From Hippophae tibetana (Eukaryota; Streptophyta; Magnoliopsida; Rosales; Elaeagnaceae): 64,000 nt of DNA. The first letter of the stretch is position 1, and every line of letters starts with the position of its first letter. Positions 34,901 through 45,782 of this stretch are shown here, in pieces. Below the pieces are notes generated by a model. That model saw only the letters and a list, made by a program, of their open reading frames with translations. It was not told the DNA's origin and did not search any database. The stretch is from the NCBI GenBank assembly GCA_037013495.1, contig CM072812.1, positions 35,422,501-35,486,500 of the forward strand, read 5' to 3'. Made by a program: the position numbers and the translations under genes.

Positions 34901-36683
34901 AAGATGGATTAAATCTAATTTCTCAATGCATTGTTAAAGTTAGAGATAGTGTTGCATATTGGACAACAACACAAGAAAGGGAGGAAAAATTTAAAAAAAA
35001 TTGCATCTCAAGAGATAAAGTCTTCTTGTAAGAATTTCTCTCTTAATTGTCAAACTCATTGGAATTCTACTTTTTTAATGCTTAAAATGCATTATTTTAT
35101 GAGAAAGCGTTTCCTCGTTTAAAACAATTGGATAAGAATTATAATAGTCTGCTTGATACATTGGATTGGAAAATGGCATGTACAATTTGTGATAAGTTAG
35201 AAGTATTTTACAAGGTTACTGAATTGATTTTTGGTTTCAACTATCCCACTATAAACATGTTATTTCCTCATATTTGTGACATCAAATTGTCATTATATAA
35301 TTGGATTAATGATGAGGATGATTTGGTCAAGTGAATGGCGTCAAACATGCTTGTAAAATTTAATAAGTATTGGCAAGAAGTTAATATTGTCATGACTATA
35401 GGATTTGTTTTGGATCCTAGATTTAAGATGAATTATTTTGAATTCTATTTTCTAAGAATATATGGAGAGAATGTCATTTTTGAAATTGAAAAGATGAGAA
35501 CAAAGTGTTATGATTTGATAAATATGTACCGAAATAAACAAATTTTAGAAGAGAGTCGACAAATGAAATTTTCAACACGTTTCAATACATCTCAAAGTTC
35601 AAAAGGCACTAGTGTTCTTAATCCTATTGGTATAAATGAGTATAAACAATGGAAATTAATGCAAAATAAAGCTGGATCTTTGAAATCTGAGTTAGACTCT
35701 TATTTAGAGGATGTTGATGTAGAAATTTCGGATGAAGAGTTTGATATATTGTCTTGGTGGAAGTGTAATAAACATAAGTATCTAATAATGCATGATATGA
35801 CTAGAGATATCTTGGCTATTCCAGTCACCATATTTGCTTCAAAATCTGCTTTTAACACAAGTGGTAGAGTAGTAAGCAAACATCGTAGTAGACTCAAAGA
35901 AAACACATTGGAAGCTTTGATGTGTACTCAAGATTTGTTATGAGCTAATATCCATAAACAAGGTATAAGCATATATATTTAATACTTGTACTTATTATAT
36001 TTTATTAATACTTGTTTTATGTATTATATATTAATTATTTAAATATGTATTCAAATATTTTATAATTTACATATATGTTATCTCCTAGTTCATACGCATC
36101 TACTATTAATATTGCAGAAGATGATGTTGAGGTAAAAAATTTAAATTATTGATTAATCAATTTATTATTTTAGTTTATAAAATTGATTTTATATGTTTGA
36201 TTTTTACAGGATACGCGTGCAGTTGATGAATAATTAGAAGAAATAAGTTTTGATTTATTGTACTTGAAGTTTTCTTACATTTATTTAATTAGTTTTCAAT
36301 ATTTGTATTAGTTTGTAATATTTTATTTATATCTTATGTTTTTTGTTGATATGTATTTAATCTTATCTAGATTCATAGAAATATATATTATTAAATGATA
36401 ATTTTTTTTATCATAAACTCAAAATAACAAATTGAGATAACAAGTTCAATATCAACCATTTGTTTTAGCTGGATTGCATTGCTAAAAAGAGCTCAATTGA
36501 ATAGGATTTTGAAAAACAGGTTTATTGGTTTTTTTTAATAACTGTCCCGAACTGTTAACCGCGAGTAAAAAATTGTCCCTGAACTACAACGATTTTCGGG
36601 CGATTTTAGGGACAGATTTTATAATTCAGTTCGGGGACGGTTATATTCAAATCCGTCCCTGCCCGTCCTCGTGCCCATCCCTA
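31928..36683 (+). mobile_element. hAT (Ac-like) DNA transposon, decayed
   Basis: Terminal inverted repeats TAGGGATGGGC(A) at 31928 and its complement GCCCATCCCTA ending at 36683. An 8-base target duplication, GGTGTGTT at 31920-31927 and AGTGTGTT at 36684-36691 (one mismatch), is diagnostic for hAT. The 4756-base body encodes a plus-strand BED-finger/hATC transposase (33813-36233). Subterminal regions are rich in GGGACGG and CGGTT-type motifs near both ends. A degenerate TCGTCGCC/TCTTCGG repeat patch at 32200-32560 looks like an untranslated leader. Both ends are intact enough for mobilisation in trans, but the transposase is broken. Confidence 0.93.
33813..36233 (+). pseudogene. hAT transposase (BED finger, RNase H-like, hATC dimerisation)
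   Basis: Zinc-finger BED/RICESLEEPER-type transposase. The N-terminal acidic leader (33863-34000) is followed by a BED-like finger (34015-34150) in which the second finger cysteine reads Tyr (CNYYGK where CxxC is usual), with the H and C of SNLKAHTKGCPF kept. The core has ALTSD, GFMAITCHFIDDNWYL, TLDNFSNND (catalytic Asp region), MRCAAHILNLVVKDGL, QTHWNSTFLML and GFVLDPRFKMNYFEF. The C-terminal hATC region is at 35690-35940 (ILSWWKCNKHKYLIMHDMTRD). Two short terminal exons end at TAA 36231-36233. Decay includes an in-frame TGA at 35332-35334 and frame changes near 34350-34500 and 35000-35100. An intron around 34550-34670 is normal for the family. Confidence 0.85.
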
Positions 36684-36691
36684 AGTGTGTT

Positions 36692-38304
36692 GAGTTTAAG
36701 TTTTTCCAATATCACATATCTATACCTTGGCCTATAATTACAAGCTTTTAAATACCTATTGATTTCGGTATAAATTTACAATTACAATATTAAAGGAGAG
36801 AAAGGTTAGATACAGACATACGAAGTTTGATAATACTTTAGATTATTTTTCTATTTGCATACTTCATATAAACATATTTTGTTACGATATAGAGTAGACT
36901 AGTATGGCATAACACACATGAAGCATCTCAACGTAAAATTAGTTACAACCTTTCTTGAATGTATAATAGATTGATAACTATATGAATATCTAGGTTGTGT
37001 ATTGGTTGATCTTGAATGGAGCTTCAATTTGTACGAACATGCTTGAAGCCAATGCAAATAATATTTATGAATATGTCATTTGTACCATGGTTAGTAGTTG
37101 TTTTATTTTGAAATGTTTATTTTGTTATTTTGCTTGGGAAAAGTAAAATGTTAAGTTTGGTATGTAATAACTACATAAAAAATAGAGTTATTATTGTACT
37201 TTCTAGCTTTATATTTGTTTATTTAATTAAATAAAAGGTGAAAATTGTGCTTAAAATATTAAATTTGACATTTGTAAGACACGTCAAGAAAATACATTTT
37301 TTATGGAATTTTTGGTTTTTCTTTTAGGGATTTTCTAGAACTGGTGGATGCTTCAAGTAATTTGGGTGGCTACATTTAGAAAAACAATCATAAAACTTGC
37401 CACGTGATCACACGGGGTACCCTTTATTTCAACAGTTACGATTAAAACTGAGCTTAAATTATTATTTTAGCCTTCTTAGAGCCCTAAGAACCCAAAAATG
37501 AGTCACCATTCATCATTTTCATCAATTTCACCTTCACACACCTCTATATCATTCTTTACCTTCTACAACACTCCATACCACTATTTTCACCACAAAATAC
37601 CAAAATCCACCTTTTTTAGTACTTTTAATAAATTTTAGTTAAATAATCCCGTGTAGGAAATTAGGGATTAAAATGGGGTTTTCTAATAAGATGATTGAAG
37701 GGAACTCAAGGAAGAAGATGAAGATGGATGCTTGGAGCTCAAGAGTTGAGAGTATCTATTCTTTTCTTTCTTTTCTTTCCTTTTTTTATAATATTTTTTT
37801 GTAAAATTTCCATTAATTATTCTTTTTTATTAGTTTTATTGATTATGCATATTATGAGCTAGACCCCATTGTTTTGGGTTTATGTTGAATCCATTTATAC
37901 GAGATTGAATCCTTACAATTTCCTAGTTGATATTACATGAATGGATGATTTAATTACTCATAATTTAATGCTTTCAATTATTGTTAATTAATTCATTAAT
38001 TTGAGATTATTTGTCTAGCTTGAAAGATTAGATTAATTACTAGTCCATGTAATTAACATGTATTAGGAGAGGGTGAAAGCATGGCTAATTATGTGCAACT
38101 TGTTTACATATTTGCTTAATGTGTCTTTTGTGATTGACTTGCGTGAAAGTGTGACTAATTGTATTGGAACTACTATAATATATAAGATTTGTGTGGGTCA
38201 TACAATAGAACTCATGTAAATACATTTTTTGCATGGGGTTTACAAGAAATTCACCAAAATCTCAAACGTAAATATTGTAATAGTGTGGATAAATTTCATG
38301 GATG
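36692..38304. repeat. Probable degraded LTR or leader of an old retroelement
   Basis: The 37430-38300 part has a texture seen in long plant Gypsy LTRs: a pyrimidine-rich leader, then GAGCTAGACCCCATTGTTTT and long AT-rich sequence. After the CACTA-like insertion it seems to continue at 39205-39515, ending in TGCGATCTGTGTACTTGAG. No TG/CA ends or duplications found, so family and limits are uncertain. Confidence 0.3.
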
Positions 38305-39204
38305 CTTGAAAAAAAGTTAAAGATTGGGTATTTAAGTCGTTACGTAAAGTCGGTTTTTTCCAAAAATTGACTTTAAATTGGTTTAAAGTTGGTTCGGTGG
38401 CGAACCGACGCTATCCACGTAGGACGTAGCGTCAGTTCTAGGTGTTAACCGACACTACACTACATGGATAGCATCGGTTAACACCTAGAACCGACGCTAT
38501 CCACGTAGCATAGCGTCGGTTGATACCTGGAATCGACGCTATCCACGTAGCATAGCGTCGGTTGACACCTGGAACCGACGCTATCCATGTAACATAGCGT
38601 CGGTTTGATACATCAACCGACGCTACACACGTGGATAAATCTTTTCTCTTCTTTCTTTCCAGACAGAAACTATTTCCAGCGTTGCAGAACTCTAAAAAAC
38701 CGAAAACCTCCTCCTCTACTCTTTCTCATTTTCCGGCCACCTACGACTACCATTTTCAACATCGGTTAGTGAGTTTTCTTCCTCTCTAACTAATCTTTTA
38801 GATCCCCTATTATTCATATTTTTTCCTGATATTATATGTTATTATCTATGTGTATAGATTTTTGTATTATATATGTAGGTTTGTATTATAACATAATGAG
38901 AAAAATATGACAATCTTGAATAAAATCGAACAAAACCATGGTAATTTTTCTGTTATTAATTAATATTTTATTTTTCAAATATTTGTATTATTTGAACTAT
39001 TTGCTAAACTGATTTTGGTTTTTTTTCTGCTCGAATACAGGTTGAAAATGAATAAATTTTAAAAAAATAATTAAAGTCGGTTCACCGCGTGAACCGACTT
39101 TAAACGTAAAGTCGGTTCATCGCGTGAACCGACTTTAAATTTTAAGTCATTTAATTTAAAGTCAGTTCAACGAACCGACTTTAATGCCCATTTTTGTAGT
39201 AGTG
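38305..39204. mobile_element. CACTA-like non-autonomous element with hairpin repeats
   Basis: The right end reads TTTTTGTAGTAGTG at 39191-39204, the complement of a CACTACTACAAAAA terminus typical of plant CACTA (En/Spm) elements. The subterminal part carries multiple direct and inverted copies of AAAGTCGGTTC/GAACCGACTTT (39073-39186). The left end is degenerate: only TGGGTATTTAAGTCG-like and AAAGTCGGTT sequences near 38325-38355 mirror the right, and no CACTA start is visible. There is no transposase, so it is non-autonomous and probably truncated on the left. Confidence 0.65.
38402..38640. repeat. Hairpin-forming repeats of CCGACGCTAT/ATAGCGTCGG
   Basis: Four to five alternating units of ACCGACGCTATCC and its inverse GCATAGCGTCGGTT, spaced about 60-65 bases, for example arms at 38489-38520 and 38532-38562. 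Adjacent arms pair as perfect 10-base stems around a CCACGTAGC loop, so the stretch can fold into serial hairpins. Confidence 0.85.
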
Positions 39205-40380
39205 ACATGTGCATGTTAATTGATCAGCTATTTTTGTGTTCAATTAAGAACTATAGAAACATGTGCATTAATGGGGATACATGGGACTCTAAGATAATCT
39301 AATCTCAAGTTGCCTAATTGAGGATTGGTGTAATTAATTTAGTTTAATAGGACGTTTTTACTTGGTTTTATTTTATTTATTTATAGTTAAATTTTTGTAG
39401 TTTCAATAGTAGTAGCATAACCAATTTTGATACTCATTTGCACAACGTATGAACAACAATCTTGACTCTAAATACTTATTATTTGTATGCGATCTGTGTA
39501 CTTGAGTAATTCATGTCATCACTCTTCTGTTACTAAGGGTTGTTTGGTAATCAAGAGTAGGCTTTCAACTGACGAGATTTGGAGGCTCGTTGGTGTCATC
39601 CTTCAGAATGATGTGCATTATTCTAACACACCACTGCATATTGGTGCACTCTCTTGGCAAAAACCTTATACAATTGTGTTAAAATTAACACATTTTGGAG
39701 TGAGTGCTCCAATATGTTATGTTTGGGTGCTCCAATGAAGAATATATGTTTGCTTCAAGCATGGTTAGTTAGATAATTTTTTTTATTGATTATAAATCAT
39801 ATATGCCTTAATTTGTTTAAATTGAATCTATATTTAGGTATCTTTAAATATTTATTTGTTAGATTAAGATTTTCAAATTTAATTCATTGTGATAGAATGT
39901 TTATGTTTTATTTTCGTATTTGTTCTAGTTTTTACGAAATTTAAAGAATTATTTAAAACTATGTAGTTTTTCTTGAGAACAACCTTGAAAATATATTTGT
40001 TATTTATTATAATTTTTGTATACTTAAGAGCTATTTTATAAATATAAAATTTATGCATTACTAAAGCCGTAATAAACCTTATATATTGATCAATTTTGAT
40101 AAAAAATAATAATTTTTTTTATCTAAAATCAAGTGATTGTTAATAAATCTTTTAAATGATTCGTACACTTACGAGTTATTTTATAAATATAAAATTTATA
40201 CATCAGTAAAGTCCTGATAAGCCTTACATATGAGGGATTTTTTTAATCTAAAATTAGGTGATTATTAATATTTTTTTGTTATATCAAGTTCATATATTTT
40301 TACTATTAAAAAAATCAAGTTAATTATTTTACAATAAATGACATCAAACTATTACTATAAATCTATTATATATATTAAAT
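39205..40380. other. AT-rich DNA with an internal tandem duplication
   Basis: 39205-39515 continues the retroelement-like sequence. An open frame at 39487-39738 has no similarity I recognise. Two related stretches (about 40018-40140 and 40163-40280, offset about 146 bases), sharing TTTTATAAATATAAAATTTA and a TCTAAAATNAGGTGATT-like part, form a diverged tandem duplication. Confidence 0.4.
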
Positions 40381-41080
40381 TATGTCCAATGTGATTAGAT
40401 TTAATATTATTAGTGTGCCAAGTAGATGTCACTCACTTTATCTTCCTCTCTTTCTCTCTATTCTCAGGAAAACCTAACCATATGTTGTTTTCAAGAGGAG
40501 AGGCTATTAGTGTATGAATTTTTTTCGATCCATTTCATTTAATGTGTTTCAATAAACATAGATAATAATTTATGTATTATACTTAAATTTCAATATAGTT
40601 TGAGTTTTTTTTACTTAGATTTGCATATAAAAGTGATTTTAAGCATGAAACTATGTCCAATGTGATTAGATTTAATATTTTTAGTGTGGAAAGTCAAGTA
40701 GATGTACTAAATTGTCTCCATTTCTTTTTCTCTATTTTTAGGAAAACCTAACCATATTTTGTTTTCATTTCTTATTAGAGAAGAGTGTCTTAGTGTATAA
40801 GTTTTTTCTCCAGTAGATCATCCATTTAATTTAGTGTGTTTCAATAAATACAAATAATAATTTATGTATTATACTTGAATTTTAATATAATTTAATTTTT
40901 TTTACCTAGATTTGCATATAAAGGTGATTTTAAAGATTAAACTATGTCCAATGTGATTAGATTTAATATTATTAGTATGACAAGTCAAGTAGATGACACT
41001 TATTTGTTTCCTTATTTCTTTATTCTTAAGAAAACCTAGCCATATTTTGTTTTCATTTCTTATCGGAAGAGAGTCTCTTA

Positions 41081-42168
41081 GGTGGCGTTTGGTTTGTGGA
41101 ATGAAATCGGAATCAGAATCGGAATCGGAATGGAATGGAAAGGAAACAATTTTATTTGGTTTGATCACTGTAATCTAGCTCGGAATCAGGATTACAGTGT
41201 TTGGTTTGCTACTGGAATAGAATAAAAAAAGCTGTAAATGACCTTAATACCCCTACATGTTGTAAAATTCAAATAATGTCATTTAATTACTATTTTTTCG
41301 TCAGACAAAATACATTATTGAAATCATTATTTTTCTAAATAATTATTACTTAATTAAAAAGAAATATATTATTAAAATTATTATTTTTCTAAATAGGGTT
41401 TAGGGTTTTGAGGTTTGGGATGTGAGATTTAGGGTTTAGGGTTTTAGGATTTGGAATTTAGGGTTTAAGGTTTTGGGATTTATGTTTTAGGGTTTTGGGT
41501 TTTGGGATTTATGTTTTAAGGTTTAAGGTTTATGGTTTAGGGATTTGGCGATTTGAGGTTTAGGGTTTAAGGTTTAGGGTTTAGGGTTTAGGGTTTTAGG
41601 ATTTGGAATTTGGGGTTTAGGGTTTAGGGTTTTGGGATTTATGTTTTAAGGTGTAGGGTTTAGGAATTTTGGGTTTAGGGATTTAGGGATTTGGGGTTTA
41701 GGGTTTAGGGATTTGGGGTTTATGGTTTTAGGATTTGGAATTTGGGTTTAGGGTTTTGGAATTTATGTTTTAGGGTTTTGGGATTTATGTTTTAAAGTTT
41801 TGGGTTTTAGGGATTTGGGGTTTAGGGTTTAGGAATTTGGGGTTTAGGGATTTATGGTTTTGGTTTTAGGATTTGGATTTAGGGTTTAGGGTTTTGAAAT
41901 TTTGGGTTTAAAGTTTAGGGTTTAGGGTTTAGGGTTTTGGAATTTTGGGTTTGAGAATTTGGGATTTGAGTTTAAAGTTATATTTTAAGTGAGGGTAAAA
42001 TTAGAAAAAAAATGTTTAAATGGGAATGGAATTATGATTACTAAGGAGGGGAGAAAAAATTGTGATTCCTTCTCTTTTAGTAATCTGATTCCATTCCGTC
42101 CAAACAAATACACAAAATAGAAGGAATCAATTCTGATTATATTCCATTCCCTCCAACCAAACATGGGG
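41081..42168. mobile_element. PIF/Harbinger-like non-autonomous element
   Basis: 1088 bases inserted in the third tandem-repeat unit. A TTA duplication flanks it (41078-41080 and 42169-42171); the intact second unit has a single TTA at this site. Ends are GGTGGCGTTTGGTT and the complement of CCCCATGTTTGGTT, of the GTTTGGTT-containing type seen at plant PIF/Harbinger MITE termini. Subterminal GGAATC/GGAATGG repeats on the left mirror CCATTCC on the right. There is no transposase. The core is telomere-like DNA. Confidence 0.75.
41394..41985 (+). repeat. Degenerate telomere-like TTTAGGG array
   Basis: About 590 bases made almost wholly of TTTAGGG, TTTGGGA, TTTTAGG and related variants of the plant telomere repeat, all in one orientation. 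It lies wholly inside the Harbinger-like element. Variation is high, so it is old or was never a perfect telomere array. Confidence 0.9.
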
Positions 42169-42320
42169 TTAGTGTATGAGTTTTTTCTATGGTAGATCAT
42201 CCATTCCATTTAGTGTGTTTCAATAAATACATATAATAATTTATGTATTATACTTGAATTTCAAGATAGTTTAATTTTTTTACCTAGATTTGCATATAAA
42301 GGTGATTTTAAGCATGTTTT

Positions 42321-43240
42321 ATTATGTTTCGATTTATTTTATTTCTAATTTTAGATCATCTTATACTTATTATTTAGATAATCATGCAATTCAAAACGTG
42401 AAGATGTCAGGATATGAACGAAGGAGTTTGATTGAAAATTTATTATCTTATAGTTAGAAATAATCATATATGTTTAAAGAATTGAAATAATAAAAAAAGA
42501 AAGCTCCAATTGTGTTACACATGATTTTTATTAACTCTTATAATAATTTAATATATTTGTATTTTATCAATTTAATTGTTTTTGTATTTTTTAATTGAAT
42601 AAATAAAATATAATTTTTTTGATAAAAATATATTATAAAAATATTATTTTTATTATTATAAATTGGGTGTATAAGAGTTCTTTAGTTTTTAAAAAAATAC
42701 AATTTCATATTTAATTTTTTTTAACTTAATATCACTTATTTATTTTAGAGATAAATAATGTGAATTTCTTATATTTATTAAAAAAAATATTTAGATTCTA
42801 TATTTATTTATTTTTAACAATTTAATCCTATTATTATTATTATTAAAAATGTCTAGACCAAAATAAAGGTACATATACCTTTATTTTATTTAGTTAATAT
42901 TTAACCATATAAAATATCATAAATAACATAAATTTATTAATATAAAAATATTTATTTTTCATTAATAAATCAATAATTCTTAATTATTTTTATTATTAAA
43001 AAATTATCTTTTATGTTTTCTAGTTAAATTTTGTAATAAATATTTTTAAATTTCTTTTTTTATTTTATAATATGATAACATATATAATATATATGTATAT
43101 AAATTATAATTAAATAATTAATCTAAAATAAATTTATAGGTATCTTAAAAATAAATAACGCACTTGAAAATTATTGTTTGCTTACTTAAAAAAACAAAAA
43201 ACAAAATACAAAATTGTAATTCCAATGGATCCGTGCCCAG
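42321..43240. other. AT-rich intergenic DNA upstream of eL30
   Basis: Very AT-rich with A/T runs. No gene or repeat boundary recognised. Confidence 0.5.
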
Positions 43241-43249
43241 ATTTTGATA

Positions 43250-43466
43250 GTTATATAAGTATCTAAAGCTCCTGCGAAGGTTTGGTTAGGCGACGGCGGC
43301 CATTTTCTAGGGTTTGTATCTTACTGTTGAATCTCTAGAAGCCCTAGGCACAGTAAGTTTCAAAGTTCCTTAACTTTCTTATTATTTCGAATTTTAGTTA
43401 CTAGCATTTGTCGTCGGTTGTTTCAGATTTATTTTACATTTCAGGAAAACGTTCTAGATATCAAAT
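43250..43466 (+). promoter_or_regulatory. eL30 promoter, telo-box and leader with intron
   Basis: TTATATAAG TATA-like sequence near 43250. TAGGGTTT (telo-box, inverse orientation) at 43308-43315 sits near the presumed transcription start, as in many plant ribosomal protein genes. Leader exon 1 ends in CACA/gtaagt at 43352/43353 and the intron ends in TTTCAG at 43444, leaving 22 bases of leader before the ATG at 43467. Confidence 0.65.
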
Positions 43467-43689
43467 ATGGTAGCTGGAAAGAAAGTTGTATGACCTCCGC
43501 TCCTTTATCCTAACTTTGATTTTCACTTTACAAAATAGAATCCTTATTTTGATGTATTTTTGTTTGGATTTTACGGATTTGCAGAAGAAGACTCATGAAA
43601 GCATCAATAACAGGCTCCAGCTTGTGATGAAGAGCGGAAAGTACACGCTCGGCTACAAAACTGTCCTTGAATCGCTCAGAAGTTCTAAA

Positions 43690-43720
<31 letters not shown>

Positions 43721-44806
43721 TTTCTTTTTCTTTCAGAATCCCTATTTTCCTGTTAAATTCAAATAAATAATTTTTAGGAGTATAAAAAGCGTCCCCATCA
43801 ATTGTGAATTACATGTAGAGCATCTATTCTAATGTAATTTTCAAAATAAATCTATTGGGATAAGTTTGGGGATTAGGTCATCCCATCGTGTTTATCATCT
43901 TTACGAAATTTAATTGCGTTGATGACTGAAACATGTGACAACATTTGTATTTTTTGGTGATCAGCTAAGCTCATTCTACTTTCTAACAATTGTCCACCTC
44001 TACGGAAATCGGAGATTGAATACTATGCCATGCTTGCCAAGGTTGGCGTTCACCACTATAATGGAAGTAAGTGGTCTCCTCGTTTTCCGATAGAGCAATT
44101 GGTTATAAATTCTGCGTTGTCAATATGGCCTTAGCTAAAGATTATTCACCTTTTTTGTTTCTGAAATTGGCATTTGTTGATTTGCATCAGATTGTTTCTT
44201 TTAATCTTTGTATGTTTGAGATTGTTTTTATCATTTTTAGAATTTAGCATCACTAGTGGCTTCTGAAATAACTAAGTTTTATTATGAGTTAGGAGCAACC
44301 ATAATTACTAAAGTTCAATTACCCAACAAAAGATTCGATTTTTTTTATTAGACAGTTTTACTGGCAATTGGTAGTGTGTTGAGGAAGCATTTGATTGTTA
44401 GGGCATAGTTTACTTTTAACTTGGGAATTCACTTTCCTGTTTAAATGTCGTTCAAATATAGAGAGTTGTCATTAAAATCATTAATTAACTCAACCTGGTA
44501 TTTTGTAGTATGAACAGTATAAACTATAAAGATGTATCTGCATTGCATAATTTGCTTCTACATGATTTCCATTCAGTGTATAAAATAATTTCCATCTATT
44601 CTGATTTTGCAGACAACGTTGACTTAGGAACAGCATGCGGGAAGTATTTCCGTGTTTCATGCCTTAGCATTATTGATCCAGGTGAAGATAATTTTTATTT
44701 CAAATCATTTATTTTCATTCTTCTCCTGGGGCTCGCAAAATTTAATTGTTTACTTTGCCCTGCAGGTGATTCTGATATCATTAAGACAATGCCAGGAGAC
44801 CATTGA
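43467..44806 (+). CDS. RPL30: 60S ribosomal protein eL30
   Basis: Large-subunit ribosomal protein eL30, a small L7Ae-fold RNA-binding protein at the 60S face. Five coding exons (43467-43487, 43585-43690, 43965-44066, 44613-44681, 44766-44806) keep phase and give 112 residues, the normal length. The first coding exon is only 21 bases (MVAGKKV). Recognisable blocks are [79 protein letters not shown] and the terminal MPGDH. The stop is TGA 44804-44806. All introns are GT-AG; intron 2 begins with a (TA)n run. A leader intron and telo-box upstream suggest the usual growth-linked expression. All conserved residues appear intact, so I judge it functional. Confidence 0.96.
43693..43720. repeat. (TA)n microsatellite in eL30 intron 2
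   Basis: About 14 TA units starting immediately after the donor of intron 2. Confidence 0.95.
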
Positions 44807-45730
44807 ACATTTGGCATTTATTTTTTTGCGTGGTCTATCATTAAGTAGTAGTCTGATTATTGTCTCCTTTCGAATTTTCTTATATATGATTAATGGTTAT
44901 TGTTATGAAAATCATATTATTTGTACCTTAATGGGGAAATTTTGCTTTAGATAATGAGGATGTCAATTTGCTTTCCACTTGAATTTAGCATTGAGACAAG
45001 TATTGGTGTCCATGGATCTGATACAGGGTAATTTTGCTTGGTTCGGTGCAGATTTTGTTCATTTCTTTTTTAATTGTGTTAGGTCTGCTGGCTTCAGCAA
45101 CATACCGATTTTATTTATTTATTATTATTATTATTTTACATTCCACTTCAAGCACTGTTATTTCGTTGTTGACATATCCTCCAACCATTTTTTGCTTGGG
45201 TTGGGATCTGTGGTCCAACTATGTCATCTTAACTAACTTCGATCTTGTTTTGCTTGACTTTCCCATGTTTTACATAAAACTAAGGAGAAGTTATTCATTG
45301 TTTTGACATGATATTTTAGGTTTAAGAAATTTAAGATCACAAACTTTATTTAATGAATTATAATCTTTTTTGTACAATTTGGACTTAATTATGTCAAAAT
45401 GATTTCACAAGTTGTGGTTAGGAATCTTAAAAAATAACTTATTTTTTGTTTTGATTTGTGTCGTAACATTTAGTTTTGACGTTTTTATTTTTCAGCAAAT
45501 TAATTATCTAAGGATTTTATTTTATTTATAGCAAATTAATTATCTTGATTTTATTTATTTTTTAGTAATATTGTTGAGGATTTTATATTTATTATATTAG
45601 CCTATACATATTAGATCGAATATTGTAAGAAATAAATACATCTTTGAAAATAATTCTTATGTGAGATCTCTTTAGTTATTTTGAAAATTTTATTCAAACT
45701 TAGTAAGAGGAATCCTGTGGCGCTGAAATT

Positions 45731-45782
45731 AAACTCGTTATTCACAAACCTCCTTTAAACTCGTTATTCGCAACCCTCTTTT
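45731..45782 (+). repeat. 26-base tandem duplication beside retroelement-like motif
   Basis: Two copies beginning AAACTCGTTATTC (45731-45756 and 45757-45782), differing at a few bases, 10 bases before GTGGCGACTCCAC. Probably debris of a Gypsy leader. Confidence 0.6.

Larger units (their letters stand above)
40381..42320 (+). repeat. Three-copy tandem repeat of about 270-290 bases
   Basis: Units begin at TATGTCCAATGTGATTAGAT at 40381, 40652 and 40943 (periods 271 and 291). Each contains AGGAAAACCTA, a TTAGTGTAT segment, TTTAATGTGTTTCAATAAA and TTTGCATATAAA. The third unit is interrupted at 41081-42168 by a Harbinger-like insertion and resumes at 42172, ending about 42320. No coding potential. 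Confidence 0.85.

Noticed and set aside
38402-38640. Regularly spaced repeats resembling a CRISPR array
   Set aside because: The repeats are inverted pairs within a plant CACTA-like element, with variable spacing and no cas genes. The host is a eukaryote.
39487-39738. 83-residue plus-strand open frame
   Set aside because: No recognisable similarity or splice context, and it follows retroelement-like sequence.
41394-41985. Telomere-like array considered as a chromosome-end or fusion point
   Set aside because: It lies wholly within an element with its own target duplication and is highly degenerate, so it was brought in by insertion.
44930-45010. Possible box C/D snoRNA downstream of eL30
   Set aside because: A TGAGGATG-like sequence and a later short CTGA-like match were considered, but no correct C box, terminal stem or guide region could be supported.
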